A DNA stretch of 64,000 nucleotides from Pyrococcus kukulkanii (GCF_001577775.1 NZ_CP010835.1:372001-436000), one strand, 5' to 3'. Shown: positions 46,055 through 56,666, counted from the first letter of the stretch. The notes: generated by a model not told the origin, from the letters alone. Numbers and translations are program-made.

Positions 46055-46129
46055 TTTTATGTGATTAATTAATGCTAGGTAATGCTTAAATATGATGCAT
46101 GTGTTCAGTGTACTGGGTGCAGTAAAGTG

Positions 46130-46363
46130 GTGAAAACTATAACAATATCCGACGATGTGTATGAAGAGCTGGTTAGGATAAAGGGGAATAGATCATTTAG
46201 TGAATTACTTAGGGATCTTCTCAGAGAAAGGAAGGGAAATATAGACATTTTGAAGCATATTTGCGGTATCTTCAGTGAGGAGGAGTATGAGGAAACAAAG
46301 AAGAAGCTTAAAGAGATTGAGGAGGAGTTTGAGAAATGGGGGCAGTCCTTGATACGAACATAA
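46130..46363 (+). CDS. VapB-type antitoxin (DUF217/UPF0330)
   Basis: From GTG 46130 the product is 77 residues: VKTITISDDVYEELVRIKGNRSFSELLRDLL is the AbrB-independent, RHH-like N-terminus of UPF0330 antitoxins, with a helical tail that neutralises the toxin. The TATA-like GCTTAAATATG at 46083-46093 would place transcription near 46115, leaving the longer frame from 46082 untranslatable. It overlaps vapC by 28 bases. Confidence 0.8.
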   Translation: MKTITISDDVYEELVRIKGNRSFSELLRDLLRERKGNIDILKHICGIFSEEEYEETKKKLKEIEEEFEKWGQSLIRT

Positions 46364-46716
46364 TACTCGAGCTTGGTAGAAAAGGTCGAGGAAGTGATAT
46401 TTTCGAGAAAATCTCATCTATTGACAATACCTTTTACATAACTTCTATAACGAAATTTGAAGTTCTTGTAGGGTTCCCCAGAAAGGAGGAACTAATGTGG
46501 TTGAAGTTACTTCCTGAGCTTCCTTTTGATGGCAAATGTGCCGAAGTAGCCTCCTATATACATAGAAAGTTACGAGAGAGGGGAACGCCTTTATCTTTCC
46601 GAGATCTGTTTATAGCATCCATAGCAATCGCCAATAATTTGGCGTTAATAACAATGGACGAAGACTTCACCGTCTTGAGGGACATGGGGTTTGAGATCCA
46701 TCTTATAAAGGGGTAA
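46336..46716 (+). CDS. VapC-type PIN-domain ribonuclease toxin
   Basis: The 126-residue PIN protein has AVLDTNIILEL at the N-terminus, a Glu in TKFEVLVG and the C-terminal acidic pair SFRDLFIASIAIANNLALITMDEDF. These four acidic positions bind the metal. It cleaves RNA unless held by the upstream antitoxin. Confidence 0.88.
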   Translation: MGAVLDTNIILELGRKGRGSDIFEKISSIDNTFYITSITKFEVLVGFPRKEELMWLKLLPELPFDGKCAEVASYIHRKLRERGTPLSFRDLFIASIAIANNLALITMDEDFTVLRDMGFEIHLIKG

Positions 46717-46721
46717 TTTTA

Positions 46722-47303
46722 ATGAAGTTCAGCCACTTCATAAAATCCTTTAAGGAGCCAATGATAGCCCTAAGCAACGCCCCCTACAGGGGAGGGCTAA
46801 CCAAGGCTAACGGCTTCTTCTTCATGATGGTTCACAAGAACTACTCGGGAAACTACAGAGAGGACTGTAGAAGGTTCGAAGAGGAGCACAACCTCAAGAA
46901 CTTCGTTGGCTTCATGACTGCAGCTGATGTGGAAAAGGTACTCGCGGTGGCAAAGAAGGGTAGTGTCACAGCTTACGTTACGGCTGGAATAACTAATCCA
47001 GCAATAGCTGGTGAAGAACCCCCTCCTTGGAGCCCAGGGACTATAAATATTGCCTTGGTAATAGAGGAAGGACTAACAGTTGGAGCCCTCGTGAACGCGG
47101 TGATGACAGCTACAGAGGCAAAAACCTACACCCTTTTGACGATGGGCTATAAGGCCACTGGGACGACGAGCGATGGAATCGGGGTTTTCGCGTTTGAAGG
47201 GGATATTGAGTGGGCCGGAACTGCAACTAGGCTTGGGATAAACATTGGAAAAGCAGTAAGGAAAGCTTTGGAGGAAAGCATAAAGAAGTGGAGCGAACTC
47301 TAA
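46722..47303 (+). CDS. cbiZ: Adenosylcobinamide amidohydrolase CbiZ
   Basis: A 193-residue protein with the CbiZ features [32 protein letters not shown] and the Gly-rich [15 protein letters not shown]. CbiZ hydrolyses the amide of scavenged (adenosyl)cobinamide to cobyric acid so that salvaged corrinoids can be rebuilt. It is the first gene of the corrinoid cluster and overlaps convergent cobT by 4 bases. Confidence 0.9.
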   Translation: MKFSHFIKSFKEPMIALSNAPYRGGLTKANGFFFMMVHKNYSGNYREDCRRFEEEHNLKNFVGFMTAADVEKVLAVAKKGSVTAYVTAGITNPAIAGEEPPPWSPGTINIALVIEEGLTVGALVNAVMTATEAKTYTLLTMGYKATGTTSDGIGVFAFEGDIEWAGTATRLGINIGKAVRKALEESIKKWSEL

Positions 47304-48304
47304 CCCTTCATCCTCATAAGCCTCTCGTACAGCTCTTCAACCTTTCTTGAGGCGTCCGCAGGTGAAAATCCTGCCTTTACCGCTAACCAAGTTGCTCCTC
47401 CTGCTCCAACACCCTCCTTTACGTAGCCCCTCTCGTAATCCTGTAACCCTTTGAACTTGCTATTCGAGAAGTCTAAGTCGGCCGAGTAAGTTATTATCCC
47501 TATCTCCCTAGCGGTCTCAACAAAGGTAGCACTTTTATCTTGCACTATCCACTTGGTAGTGGCTATCATGAACCTGTTCATGTCCTCCCCTAGAGCCTTT
47601 AGTACGGCAGCAACAGCCAGCATCTGGGTTCCTCCGGCGAGCACAACGTTCTTCCTGAATCCTAGCGATAATCCAACAACTGTGGCCATCATTGGATCTC
47701 CGAACTGCCTTATCGCTTCTATTGGCTTATCCTTTAGGCTCCCTTTTTCCACGCCTGCCCTCTTGAATCCCTCCTCTATTACCTTCTTCTTTAGTTCTTG
47801 GGGATTTGATGGCGAGGCTGAGGATGTTTTTGCTTCGTAACCCAGGGCCCATAGGACGGCCTGAGCGGTTGTTGTCCCTCCTGGGGTTGACTCCCCTATC
47901 ACCAGCTCCTCTATGTTTGTCTTGTTCAGCTCTTCCCCCAGCAATTTGGCCCTCTCAATTATTTCCCCAACTTCTGGGAGTGCGGGCTCCTTCCTGAAGT
48001 CCCTCCCAACCTTGTCGCTGATGTGAACGTGGGGGAGCATCGGGGGTAGGTAAGTTCCTCCCCTAACCACGAGAATCGGAAACTTGGCAAGTTCCTTTGC
48101 TGCCTTGGTTATTATGGCTGGCGTCGGATGCCCCTCGGGGGTTACGGGTATCGCATCTATAATCCTGGGCTTTTCATAGAAGAGATACTCAGCATCTGCC
48201 GGGGGAGTTAGCTTTGTCAGCTCGGGGGTTGCTCCTGCAACGCTTATCCCAGGAATTAGGCTTATCTCAGTGTTTCCTAAGACGAGAATGAAAAGGCTCT
48301 TCAT
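47300..48304 (-). CDS. cobT: CobT-like nicotinate-nucleotide phosphoribosyltransferase, archaeal type
   Basis: From ATG 48304, preceded by GGTGG, the product is 334 residues: [63 protein letters not shown] and [15 protein letters not shown]. This is the archaeal CobT-related family (TIGR00303), thought to activate the lower-ligand base for cobamide assembly. It lies between cbiZ and cobQ, in the opposite direction to both. Confidence 0.85.
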   Translation of the reverse strand: MKSLFILVLGNTEISLIPGISVAGATPELTKLTPPADAEYLFYEKPRIIDAIPVTPEGHPTPAIITKAAKELAKFPILVVRGGTYLPPMLPHVHISDKVGRDFRKEPALPEVGEIIERAKLLGEELNKTNIEELVIGESTPGGTTTAQAVLWALGYEAKTSSASPSNPQELKKKVIEEGFKRAGVEKGSLKDKPIEAIRQFGDPMMATVVGLSLGFRKNVVLAGGTQMLAVAAVLKALGEDMNRFMIATTKWIVQDKSATFVETAREIGIITYSADLDFSNSKFKGLQDYERGYVKEGVGAGGATWLAVKAGFSPADASRKVEELYERLMRMKG

Positions 48305-48372
48305 GCAACCACCATTGGAGAAATTATCCAAGGGTTTATATCCATTTCTTATAACTCATTTTGGGATGGAGA

Positions 48373-49824
48373 ATGGGTAATGCTTTAATGATCCTGGGGA
48401 CTTCATCTGGAGCAGGAAAATCCCTTTTGGTCACTGCTTTATGCAGGATTTTCTCGAATATGGGCTATGATGTTGTTCCCTTCAAGAGCCAGAACATGAG
48501 CCTCAACTCCGCGCCAACGATAGAGGGTGGGGAGATAAGCAGGGCCCAGTATTTACAAGCGATAGCGTGCCATAAGAAACCGAGCGTGAAGTTCAATCCT
48601 ATCCTTCTCAAGCCTGAGGGGAACATGAGGAGTCAGGTAGTCTTCATGGGGAAGCCAATTGGGAGCGTTTCCGCTCGTGAGTATATGCTCTCAAAGAAGG
48701 AAGAACTCTTTAGGAAGGCTATGGCGGTTTTAGATGAGCTTAGGGAGAAGCACGACCTCGTGATAATTGAAGGGGCCGGAAGTCCCGTCGAGATAAACCT
48801 CAGGGACTACGACATAGCGAACACCAGAGTCATGCTCCACGCCAGGGCAAAAGGAGTCCTAGTTACGGACATAGATCGGGGAGGCAGTTTTGCGTCAATA
48901 GTTGGCACGATGGAGCTTCTAAAACCGGAGGAGAGGGAGGCGATAATAGGCTTCGTCTTCAACAAGTTCCGCGGAGATCCCTCACTCCTCGAGCCGGGCT
49001 TTGAGTACCTAGAGAAACGCTATGGAAAGCCAACCCTGGGAGTTATCCCCTACGTCGAGCACCGCCTTCCCGAGGAAGATTCTCTCGCTGAGTTTCCAAA
49101 GGTTAAGGGCGAGCTCCACATTCAGATTATAAAGCTCCCCCACATGAGCAACTTCACAGATTTTGAACCACTGCATTGGGCCAATGGAGTTGACTACGTA
49201 ACTAGGCCTGAGGAAATCAGGGGCGATCTGATAATAATCCCAGGGAGTAAGAATACTGTTGAGGATCTGCTCTGGTTGAGGCAGGAGGGTTTTGGGGATG
49301 CTATACTAGAGGCCCACCGCGAGGGTTCGTTCGTGGTTGGAATCTGCGGTGGCTTTCAAATGCTTGGGGAGAAGATAGTTGACAACGTTGAGTCCAAGCG
49401 CGGGATTGTTAAGGGCATTGGTCTTTTGCCAGCAAAAACAGTATTCTCGAAGGTAAAGAGGACGAACCACCTTAAGGCTGAAATCCTGTGGGGGCCTGCT
49501 AAGGGTATGAGTGTGGAGGGCTACGAGATAAGGTTTGGTAGGAGCACCTCCAAGAGGCCTTTCTCCATAATAACTGCCGTAAACGGGGCAAAGGCTTTGG
49601 AACTCGAGGGTGCCATTAGCGATAGGGCTTTCGGGACGTACCTCCACGGAATCTTCCACAACTTCGCCTTTACTGAGTGTTTCCTGAACTTTCTAAGGAG
49701 GGAGAAAGGTTTGGAGCCGATATCAATTAAGGAGTGGAGTATAGAGGAGGAAATTGAGAGGTTCGCTCGGATCGTTAAGGAGAACCTTGACGTGAGGAGG
49801 ATTTTGGAGGAGCTGGGGCTTTAA
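48373..49824 (+). CDS. cobQ: Cobyric acid synthase CobQ/CbiP
   Basis: From ATG 48373, preceded by GGATGGAG, the product is 483 residues. An N-terminal P-loop ([11 protein letters not shown], residues about 7-17), a glutamine amidotransferase domain with [13 protein letters not shown] (nucleophile Cys) and YLHGIFHN (His) make up the class. It amidates cobyrinic acid a,c-diamide at four positions to cobyric acid. Confidence 0.93.
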   Translation: MGNALMILGTSSGAGKSLLVTALCRIFSNMGYDVVPFKSQNMSLNSAPTIEGGEISRAQYLQAIACHKKPSVKFNPILLKPEGNMRSQVVFMGKPIGSVSAREYMLSKKEELFRKAMAVLDELREKHDLVIIEGAGSPVEINLRDYDIANTRVMLHARAKGVLVTDIDRGGSFASIVGTMELLKPEEREAIIGFVFNKFRGDPSLLEPGFEYLEKRYGKPTLGVIPYVEHRLPEEDSLAEFPKVKGELHIQIIKLPHMSNFTDFEPLHWANGVDYVTRPEEIRGDLIIIPGSKNTVEDLLWLRQEGFGDAILEAHREGSFVVGICGGFQMLGEKIVDNVESKRGIVKGIGLLPAKTVFSKVKRTNHLKAEILWGPAKGMSVEGYEIRFGRSTSKRPFSIITAVNGAKALELEGAISDRAFGTYLHGIFHNFAFTECFLNFLRREKGLEPISIKEWSIEEEIERFARIVKENLDVRRILEELGL

Positions 49825-49829
49825 AATTC

Positions 49830-50366
49830 TCATCTCCCTACCAGCCTCACTATTCTATCCGCGAGCTCTAGCTCCTCCAGTGTGTTGACGTTAAGCGCTA
49901 AGAGTGGGTTTCTCAGCTCGGAAAACCCCTCTCCTCCGGTTCCCACGGCGTTTAAGCCAACGATTGCATAGCTCATATATGTTCCAGGGCTTAACTCTCT
50001 TGGAACTAACTCTAAAGGGAGAACGCCGGTAAGGCTAATTTTTCCGTTGAAAACCTTTTTCACTGCCATGATGTCCCTGCAGTAACGAAAGGCAGGTCGA
50101 AGGAAACACTGATGAACGGCCCGAACTCGCGGAAGAGATACCTCACGTCTTCAACGTAGCCCTTTCTGGGAGTATCAACGAAAGGAATCCCCTCGCGGAG
50201 GCAGAGCTCCCTCGTCTTCGGGGTGTTCCGTGAGAGGGCCAAGACCGTCTCGCCGGCTTTTTGGCTTCATAATAAACCCGCAGGAGTATCGGCACTCCAC
50301 CAACCCTCAGGACGGGCTTTTCCTGCCTATTCTAGTCGACCTTCCGTCGGCCATGACGATTATCAT
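49830..50366 (-). pseudogene. cobY: Adenosylcobinamide-phosphate guanylyltransferase CobY, three frameshifts
   Basis: From ATG 50366 (MIIVMADGRSTRIGRK) the frame breaks three times. One base is missing in an A run (TTTT on plus, 50318-50321), one near 50255-50261, and one in a G run (CCC on plus, 50075-50077). Each lost base, if restored, rejoins sensible text (KKPVLRVGGVPILL; KKAGETVLALSRN; FVTAGDIMAVKK), giving about 179 residues with the nucleotidyltransferase fold. CobY links GTP to cobinamide-phosphate. The open pieces are 49830-50069 and 50060-50242. Base composition is GC-richer than neighbours. Confidence 0.75.
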
Positions 50367-50415
50367 ACTTCTACCTTCGAACAAGAGTTAAAAGACATTG
50401 CGCCCAAAGTTATCC

Positions 50416-51474
50416 ATGCGATACTTGCCAATCATAATCCTGCTCGTCTTTGCATCGGCCTGCATTTCTCAGGGTGACAACGTCCAAACGCTCTCCTCGA
50501 CTTCCGCCGTAACCCAAAATGTCACCCCGAGCACCCACTCCCCAACCTCAGCTCTGGGAGTGACCCCATCAACTCAGACTCCCTCAGGCCCACACCTAAG
50601 CGATAACAGGAGCTCTAAAGGGTCGTCCCTCTCATCCGTGAGGAGCTGGGCCTGCTGGCTTCAGAATGCGAGTCCTGCTGTGATAGCCGAGAGCGGCTTT
50701 GACCTAATCGTCATGGACTACTCCAGGGACGGGAGTGACGCAACCGCTTACACGCGCGAGGAAATAGAGGAGATTAAAGGGGCTGACGTAATCCCGATTG
50801 CTTACATCAGCATCGGCGAGGCCGAAGATTATCGCTTCTACTGGAACGAGAGCTGGAAAGATAATCCACCCGGGTGGCTCGGCCCGGAGAACCCTAACTG
50901 GGAAGGCGACTACGCCGTCAAGTACTGGGATGAGGGATGGAAGAAAATCGTCTTCCAATACCTCGACAAAATTATCGCCCAGGGCTTCATGGGCGTCTAC
51001 CTCGACAAGGTTGACGAATACTGGTTCTGGGCTGAAAATGGCTACAACGAGAGCTGGACGGCGAAGCGGATGATCGAGTTCATACTGGAGATAGCGAACT
51101 ACACGCGTTCCAAAGCCGGGCAGGATTTCATAATAATCCCCCAGAACGGCGAGTATCTGCTTGAATACGACAACGGAACTCTCTTGGCTACCGTCTCGGG
51201 CTGGGCGAGCGAGGACGTCTTCTATGACGGCCTTGAACCGAGCCCTTGGATCGCCGAGAAAGTTCCCCTTCTTAAGAAAGTTGTTGAGGTCGGAAAGCCC
51301 GTCTTTGTCGTTGACTATGTTGACGACGGCACGAGGAGTGAGGAGAACCTGTCCAGAATTCTGGACTTCATAGAGAAGGCAAGAAAGGAGGGCTTTATCC
51401 CATACGCGACCTTTGAGGACAGAAAACTGGACAGGCTCGACGTGATCCCCGGAATTCAGCCCCCCTTAAATTAA
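50416..51474 (+). CDS. Lipoprotein with TM1410/GH114-like glycosidase domain
   Basis: From ATG 50416 the product is 352 residues with a lipobox-type signal (FASACIS), a Ser/Thr/Pro-rich linker (about 25-75), and a TIM-barrel-like domain with [55 protein letters not shown] and FVVDYVD. This is the MJ1477/TM1410-type family related to endo-alpha-1,4-polygalactosaminidase (GH114). Codons are G/C-rich at third positions, unlike most of the window. It sits between cobY and cobS and looks inserted. Confidence 0.75.
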   Translation: MRYLPIIILLVFASACISQGDNVQTLSSTSAVTQNVTPSTHSPTSALGVTPSTQTPSGPHLSDNRSSKGSSLSSVRSWACWLQNASPAVIAESGFDLIVMDYSRDGSDATAYTREEIEEIKGADVIPIAYISIGEAEDYRFYWNESWKDNPPGWLGPENPNWEGDYAVKYWDEGWKKIVFQYLDKIIAQGFMGVYLDKVDEYWFWAENGYNESWTAKRMIEFILEIANYTRSKAGQDFIIIPQNGEYLLEYDNGTLLATVSGWASEDVFYDGLEPSPWIAEKVPLLKKVVEVGKPVFVVDYVDDGTRSEENLSRILDFIEKARKEGFIPYATFEDRKLDRLDVIPGIQPPLN

Positions 51475-52161
51475 CTGGTAAACCACTGCCATTCCTAAAA
51501 GCGCCCCGGCCCGCGTTATCTCCGCCACCGCACCAATGCAGTCTCCGTTCAGCCCGCCAAACTCTCTGAGCGAAAGACTAATGACGTAAGCACCGGCTAG
51601 GAGGCCAGCGAGTGAAGAGATAGAGAGTGGTTCAAACCAGGCCAGAGGCAGAAGCAAAGCTAAGTAAAGAACCGTTCCAAGGATAAGCTGTTTTCTATCG
51701 AGGATTTCCATGAAGTATGCCCCGAGACCCTGGCCGAGGGGCCTTTTCGTTGCCAGGGCGAGGAGCATTGCAAACTTGGAATTCAGCTCCGCCAAGAACA
51801 ACGCGTAGAACGGGAGAAGTGGTAAAGAGTAGACCTGCAGGAGAAGAACCATTACGACGGCAAAAAGCCCTGCTATTCCGGTGTTGAGGTCTTTCATTGC
51901 CTTTATCTTCCTCTCCCTATCTCCCTTGACCATTATCCCGTCGGCCCAATCCGCAAGGCCGTCAAGGTGAAGCAGGCCAATAGTAAAGTAGAGGGCCAAA
52001 ACCGCAAGCAAATTCCCCATCGGCAGTTTGAGGTATAAGATCAGGGTCGGCAGAAGGGAGGTTATAACGGCAACGAGCGGAAAGGCCCAAACTTCCTCCC
52101 TTGCCTTTTCAAAGTCACCTTTGATTGGAATCCTCGTCAGGAATGGAGTCAGGTTTCGCAT
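51466..52161 (-). CDS. cobS: Cobalamin synthase CobS (adenosylcobinamide-GDP ribazoletransferase)
   Basis: From ATG 52161 the product is 231 residues with six to seven hydrophobic helices and the motif [29 protein letters not shown], the acidic cluster of CobS. It joins alpha-ribazole to GDP-cobinamide in the membrane. It overlaps the convergent lipoprotein gene by 9 bases and the upstream DUF3368 gene closely, and shares the GC-rich block. Confidence 0.9.
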   Translation of the reverse strand: MRNLTPFLTRIPIKGDFEKAREEVWAFPLVAVITSLLPTLILYLKLPMGNLLAVLALYFTIGLLHLDGLADWADGIMVKGDRERKIKAMKDLNTGIAGLFAVVMVLLLQVYSLPLLPFYALFLAELNSKFAMLLALATKRPLGQGLGAYFMEILDRKQLILGTVLYLALLLPLAWFEPLSISSLAGLLAGAYVISLSLREFGGLNGDCIGAVAEITRAGALLGMAVVYQLI

Positions 52162-52163
52162 AG

Positions 52164-52619
52164 TCACTCAACCTCTTCCCCATCGGACTTCATAATGCGC
52201 CTGATTATTGCATCAGAAATCCAGAATCTTTTCTCTCTCAGTTCCTTTAGAACAGGAAATGCCCGTTTAATAATTCCTCTCTTTTTTGCCAATAATATCA
52301 CACCTGCAGTTCCAATGATATTGAGGCCAAGATCCTCTGCAAACTTCTTGGCCTTTAAGTCATCAAGAATGATAATATCAGCATTCAGCTCGAGGGCTAG
52401 TGCAATGGCTTCTGCTTCTCCTTTTCCAAGTGAGTAAGAGAGTACTTTCACGAATTTTTCGTCTGAAACTGGTCTTACAATAACCCAGTTTGGGAGTTTT
52501 TCTCCGAATTCTTCGGCTACAGCGGGCGGTATTATCTCCTCGAAGAGTTTCTGCAAAATGTCAAGATGTCTTATATTTGATAGTCCAATAAGCGCGCTTG
52601 TATTGGAAACAACGATCAT
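52164..52619 (-). CDS. DUF3368 PIN-like protein, putative toxin
   Basis: A 151-residue protein with [12 protein letters not shown] (the PIN-like N-terminus where Asn takes the first Asp), [27 protein letters not shown] (acidic cluster) and a short C-terminus. DUF3368 proteins pair with UPF0175 antitoxins, encoded just upstream. RNase activity is inferred. Its TGA overlaps the cobS start region. Confidence 0.8.
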   Translation of the reverse strand: MIVVSNTSALIGLSNIRHLDILQKLFEEIIPPAVAEEFGEKLPNWVIVRPVSDEKFVKVLSYSLGKGEAEAIALALELNADIIILDDLKAKKFAEDLGLNIIGTAGVILLAKKRGIIKRAFPVLKELREKRFWISDAIIRRIMKSDGEEVE

Positions 52620-52638
52620 ACAAGACCCTCGACAGTTT

Positions 52639-52851
52639 TTATGTCTTTTCTGCCTCTTCTTCAGTGTAGTTAATTGGAATCTTTCTCTTTCTTAATTCAT
52701 ATAGGAATTCCCTAACAGTGAGACCAGCAAATTCAGCAGCTTTTCCTAGACTAAGCTTTCCTTCCCTATATAGTTCAATTGCGGCAAGCAACATTATTTC
52801 TTTCTCAGGCTTGGGTCTCAGCAGTCCTTTAATGTCCTTTGATATTTCCAT
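52639..52851 (-). CDS. UPF0175 antitoxin-like HTH protein
   Basis: From ATG 52851, preceded by GGTGA, the product is 70 residues: KLSLGKAAEFAGLTVREFLYELRKRKIP is the typical small HTH of UPF0175 antitoxins, with an N-terminal helix and a short acidic tail. It precedes the DUF3368 gene by 19 bases. Confidence 0.85.
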   Translation of the reverse strand: MEISKDIKGLLRPKPEKEIMLLAAIELYREGKLSLGKAAEFAGLTVREFLYELRKRKIPINYTEEEAEKT

Positions 52852-52888
52852 ATTGTTCACCTAATCTTTGTTGTGACGTGTAATTTTA

Positions 52889-53299
52889 TCAGCTTTTATC
52901 TTCAAAGAGCTTAGTCATGCACCCAGCTATTAAACCTCCTATCGCATCGTCGAGGAACGGTGGGAGCTCCTTTAATATACCCGGTTTTCTTGTATCGTAG
53001 TAGAAGAAGTTGAAGAGGGCGAACTTTCCCCCGATGTACTCGGCTATGTTTATCCCTATCAGTTCGTCCGCAATGAGATTAACGGGGTCCCCCTCAACTT
53101 TGAAGTTCTCCTCAAGGAGGATCGCAGAAAGCAGGAGGGCTTGAACGTTTGTATCTTCAAGGTACCTGAGGAGTAGGGAGTGTAGCTTTTCCTTGATTTT
53201 ATCTTTGTCCTCCCCTATGTAGAGCTCTAGGGCAGTGTCTATGATTGCTTGTAGGGTTATTCCCCTCTCTCCAAGTCTCTTCAGGATTTCCTCCTTCAT
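52889..53299 (-). CDS. cobZ: CobZ-like alpha-ribazole phosphatase (PgpA/YutG family)
   Basis: The 136-residue protein has ADELIGINIAEYIGG near residue 75-90 and a C-terminal PPFLDDAIGGLIAGCM, hallmarks of the PgpA/YutG-like family to which archaeal CobZ belongs. CobZ removes phosphate from alpha-ribazole-phosphate or adenosylcobalamin-phosphate. Placement between cobS and cbiB supports the role; a phosphatidylglycerophosphatase-like role is the alternative. Confidence 0.75.
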   Translation of the reverse strand: MKEEILKRLGERGITLQAIIDTALELYIGEDKDKIKEKLHSLLLRYLEDTNVQALLLSAILLEENFKVEGDPVNLIADELIGINIAEYIGGKFALFNFFYYDTRKPGILKELPPFLDDAIGGLIAGCMTKLFEDKS

Positions 53300-53444
53300 C
53301 TTGGATCACTCCATAGTATCTTGCCACAGCCTTCGCTATCTCCCTCTTAAGGGCTTCAGCTTCTTCTTCGTTTACTATTTTGATGTTCTTTATTATCCTC
53401 TCAAACTCCATTGTCTCCTTTATGCGCTTCTCCAACTCGTTCAT
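53199..53444 (-). CDS. Small helical protein of unknown function, doubtful 3' end
   Basis: From ATG 53444 ([21 protein letters not shown]) about 45 residues look real ([25 protein letters not shown]), but the rest reads through the start of cobZ as low-quality text ([15 protein letters not shown]). An overlap of 101 bases is unusual, so a lost stop codon or frameshift near 53300 is possible. No family recognised. It starts divergently from cbiB across 43 bases. Confidence 0.4.
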   Translation of the reverse strand: MNELEKRIKETMEFERIIKNIKIVNEEEAEALKREIAKAVARYYGVIQDEGGNPEETWREGNNPTSNHRHCPRALHRGGQR

Positions 53445-53487
53445 CACTATCACCTTAATTTATAACTTGTGGGATATATCCTCCATC

Positions 53488-54372
53488 ATGGACATTTTAA
53501 TCTTCGCACTACTCTGGGATCTGGTCTTGGGGGAGCCTCCCACCAAACTTCACCCGGTCGTGTGGTTCGGCTACATAATTAGTGCACTTGATAGAAGATG
53601 GAAGCGCAGAAGGCCTATCCTTGACTTCTTTGCCGGATGTTTAGTTGCATTAGCTATTATCGCTTTTGCTTTTGCTCTCTCGCTCCTTCCTGAGCATCTT
53701 CCGTTTCCCCTGAACTACCTTCTCGCGATTTACCTCCTTAAGTCCTCATTCGCCATGAGGAGCCTGCACGAGCACGTGGCGAGGACGATTACCGAGGATG
53801 TAGGGGAGATGAGAAAGGCAGTGTCCATGATCGTGAGTAGAAATGTTAAATCACTTGATAGGCCCCACTTAATCTCGGCCTCAATCGAAAGCCTTGCAGA
53901 GAACTTAAACGATTCCGTAGTCGCTCCCCTATTCTACTACCTCCTGTTTGGCCTTCCTGGGGCCCTAATCTACAGGGCGGTGAATACTTTAGATGCAATG
54001 ATTGGTTATAGGAACGAGAGGTACGAGTACTTCGGCAAATTCTCTGCGAGGCTTGATGATATCCTAAACTTCATTCCTGCGAGGATTACGGTTTTGCTCC
54101 TCCTTCCCTTTGGTCCCAGGAAGGTTATAAGGTACTACAAGCTCGCTAAGTACAAGATAAACTCGGACAAGCCGATAGCTGCGATGTCAGCTATCCTTGG
54201 GGTGTGGCTCGAGAAGCCCGGCTACTACAGGTTCCCTGGGAGGGGGCCCCAGCTTAAAGACGTAAAGAGGGCCCTAAGGATTTACTGGTTAGTTGTAGCT
54301 GAGTGGCTACTCATTGTCTTGCTTTTAAAGAGGTTGGTAGTTGAATTACCAAATCATATTAGGTTTATGTAG
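53488..54372 (+). CDS. cbiB: Adenosylcobinamide-phosphate synthase CbiB/CobD
   Basis: From ATG 53488 the product is 294 residues: [21 protein letters not shown] at the N-terminus, then several membrane helices, [47 protein letters not shown] (the core signature). It attaches aminopropanol (phosphate) to cobyric acid. The ORF extends upstream to 53380 but the homologous start is here. Its 3' end runs into the ATPase remnant. Confidence 0.9.
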   Translation: MDILIFALLWDLVLGEPPTKLHPVVWFGYIISALDRRWKRRRPILDFFAGCLVALAIIAFAFALSLLPEHLPFPLNYLLAIYLLKSSFAMRSLHEHVARTITEDVGEMRKAVSMIVSRNVKSLDRPHLISASIESLAENLNDSVVAPLFYYLLFGLPGALIYRAVNTLDAMIGYRNERYEYFGKFSARLDDILNFIPARITVLLLLPFGPRKVIRYYKLAKYKINSDKPIAAMSAILGVWLEKPGYYRFPGRGPQLKDVKRALRIYWLVVAEWLLIVLLLKRLVVELPNHIRFM

Positions 54373-54519
54373 AATACAGGATTCTCCCTTTTAGCGAGCT
54401 CCATCATCACGGTTGTTTTTACCTGAGTTTATTGAGCCATAGACAAACATCATTGAATTCGGTCCATACCCAACGAACCCCATCAGCTCTTTGAGCTCCT
54501 TTTCTCTATCGAAGAACAT
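54354..54519 (-). pseudogene. Remnant of an archaeal AAA ATPase gene
   Basis: The reverse strand from ATG 54519 reads FFDREKELKELMGFVG, then MMFVYGSINSGK, the start of the same ATPase family as 16735-17730 ([23 protein letters not shown]). One extra base in the A run at 54414-54418 (T on plus) breaks the frame; corrected it reads [19 protein letters not shown] and then stops inside cbiB at 54354. Only about 55 of some 330 residues remain, so it is a dead fragment. Confidence 0.7.
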
Positions 54520-54570
54520 CACTCAAAGAAAATCCAAAACTTTATGAATTTCCCCCAGGAGAGACCTCTG

Positions 54571-56543
54571 ATGAACCTGATAAGCTTCATAAACAGGCTC
54601 AAAGAGCTCGTTGAAATCGAAAGGGAAGCTGAAATAGAGGCCATGAGGTTAGAGATGAGAAGGTTAAGTGGAGCTGAGAGGGAGAAAGTTGGGAGGGCAA
54701 TCCTCAACCTGAACGGGAAGATCATTGGTGAGGAACTCGGCTACTTTCTCGTCAAGTACGGGAGGAGCAGGGAGATAAAGACCGAGATAAGCGTTGGCGA
54801 TTTAGTCGTTATAAGCAAGAGGGACCCCTTAAAGAGCGACCTCGTTGGCACTGTAGTAGAGAAGGGAAAGAGGTTCATTGTCGTTGCCTTAGAAACGGTT
54901 CCAGAATGGGCCCTAAGGGATGTGAGGCTTGATCTGTACGCCAACGACATAACTTTCAAAAGGTGGCTTGAAAACCTTGACAGGATAAAGAAGGCCGGCA
55001 AAAAAGCACTAGAGTTCTACCTAGGTTTAGATGAGCCCTCAAAGAGTGAGGAAGTGAAATTTGAGCCCTTTGATAGGAGCCTCAATCCTGCCCAAAGAAA
55101 GGCCATATCAAAAGCCCTGGGGAGTGAGGACTTCTTCTTAATTCACGGCCCCTTCGGGACTGGAAAGACCAGGGCATTGGTCGAGCTGATAAGGCAGGAG
55201 GTTAAGAGGGGAAACAAGGTTCTCGCAACAGCCGAAAGCAACGTTGCAGTTGACAATCTAGTAGAGAGGCTTGCAAGAGAGGGAGTTAAGATAGTTAGGG
55301 TCGGCCACCCGAGCAGGGTCTCGAGGGAGCTTCACGAGACGACCTTAGCTTACCTGATAACCCAGCACGAGCTGTACGGAGAGCTTAGAGAACTAAGGAT
55401 CATAGGACAGAGTCTAGCCGAAAAGAGGGATACTTACACCAAACCAACCCCAAAGTTCAGGAGGGGTTTGAGCGATTCGGAAATCCTAAAGCTCGCCGAG
55501 AGGAAGAGGGGGGCGAGGGGATTATCGGCGAGGCTCATCAGGGAGATGGCGGAGTGGATAAAGCTGAACAGGCAGGTTCAGAAGGCTTTTGAAGACGCTA
55601 GGAAGCTTGAGGAGAGGATAGCGAGGGACATAATCAGGGAAGCGGATGTAGTGCTGACGACTAACTCATCGGCGGCACTGGAATTTGTTGACTACGATAG
55701 TTATGATGTCGCAATAATAGACGAGGCAACCCAGGCAACGATCCCCAGCATCTTGATCCCACTGAATAAGGTCGAGAGGTTCATCTTAGCTGGAGATCAT
55801 AAACAACTACCGCCAACGATACTTAGCTTAGAGGCCCAGGAACTATCTAAAACTTTGTTTGAGGGATTAATTGAGAGGTACCCCTGGAAGAGCGAGATGC
55901 TTACGGTTCAGTACAGGATGAACGAGAGGATAATGGAGTTCCCGAGCAGGGAGTTCTATCAGGCAAAATCGTTGCCGATGAGAGGGTTAAAGGAATTACG
56001 CTGAGAGATCTTGGGGTTGATGCTAAGCTGAAAGATCCCTGGACTGAGGTTATAAAGCCGGAGAACGTTGTGGTGTTCATTGATACTTCAAAGATCGAGA
56101 ACAGGTGGGAGAGACAGAGGAGGGGAAGTGAAAGCAGGGAAAATCCTTTGGAGGCCAAGATAGTTACTGAAGTCGCGAAGAAACTTTTGGAGGCAGGAGT
56201 TAAGCCTGAATGGATCGGAGTTATAACTCCATATGATGATCAGAGGGATCTAATAAGCATGAGCGTTCCCGAGGATATAGAGGTTAAGACTGTAGATGGC
56301 TATCAGGGAAGGGAGAAAGAAGTAATAATCCTATCATTTGTCAGGTCAAATAAAGCTGGAGAGATAGGATTTCTTAAGGACTTGAGAAGGTTAAATGTCT
56401 CGCTGACGAGGGCCAAGAGGAAGCTGATAATGATTGGAGACTCAAGCACCCTAAGCAGTCATGAGACTTACAAAAGGCTGATAGAGCATGTAAGGGAAAA
56501 GGAGAAATTGATTGATGCAAGGGAATTAACTTGGCTTTTCTGA
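54571..56543 (+). pseudogene. UPF1-like superfamily 1B DNA/RNA helicase, one frameshift
   Basis: From ATG 54571 a frame gives FINRLKELVEIEREAEIEAM.., then Walker A GPFGTGKTRALVE, IIDEATQATIPS (DEAx) and AGDHKQLPPTI, ending prematurely at 56004. At the run of four A (55966-55969), five would join text ..FYQAKIVADERVKGITLRDLG.. into the second frame (GVITPYDDQRDLI, KTVDGYQGREKEVIILS, NVSLTRAKRKLIMIGD) to 56543, about 657 residues. It is the IGHMBP2/Upf1 helicase family. The lesion separates motif III from motifs IV-VI, so as written it would be inactive. Confidence 0.8.
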
Positions 56544-56666
56544 TATCTAGAGGAAGGTCAGCCTAATAAGTCCTAATTGAACAATAATTATGTGTTTTAA
56601 GTTAGTTTAAGTTAGTGTTGATCCAAAATATTTTAATTACTTAGGCTCGATAATCTATTGGTGCCC

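Noticed and set aside
54373-54516. Reading the 144 bases after cbiB as intergenic only
   Set aside because: The reverse strand encodes recognisable ATPase text, so it is listed as a gene remnant.
56544-56666. AT-rich stretch with repeated AAGTTAG between helicase and VapB-like genes
   Set aside because: Too short and irregular for a repeat array or origin; probably promoter DNA.
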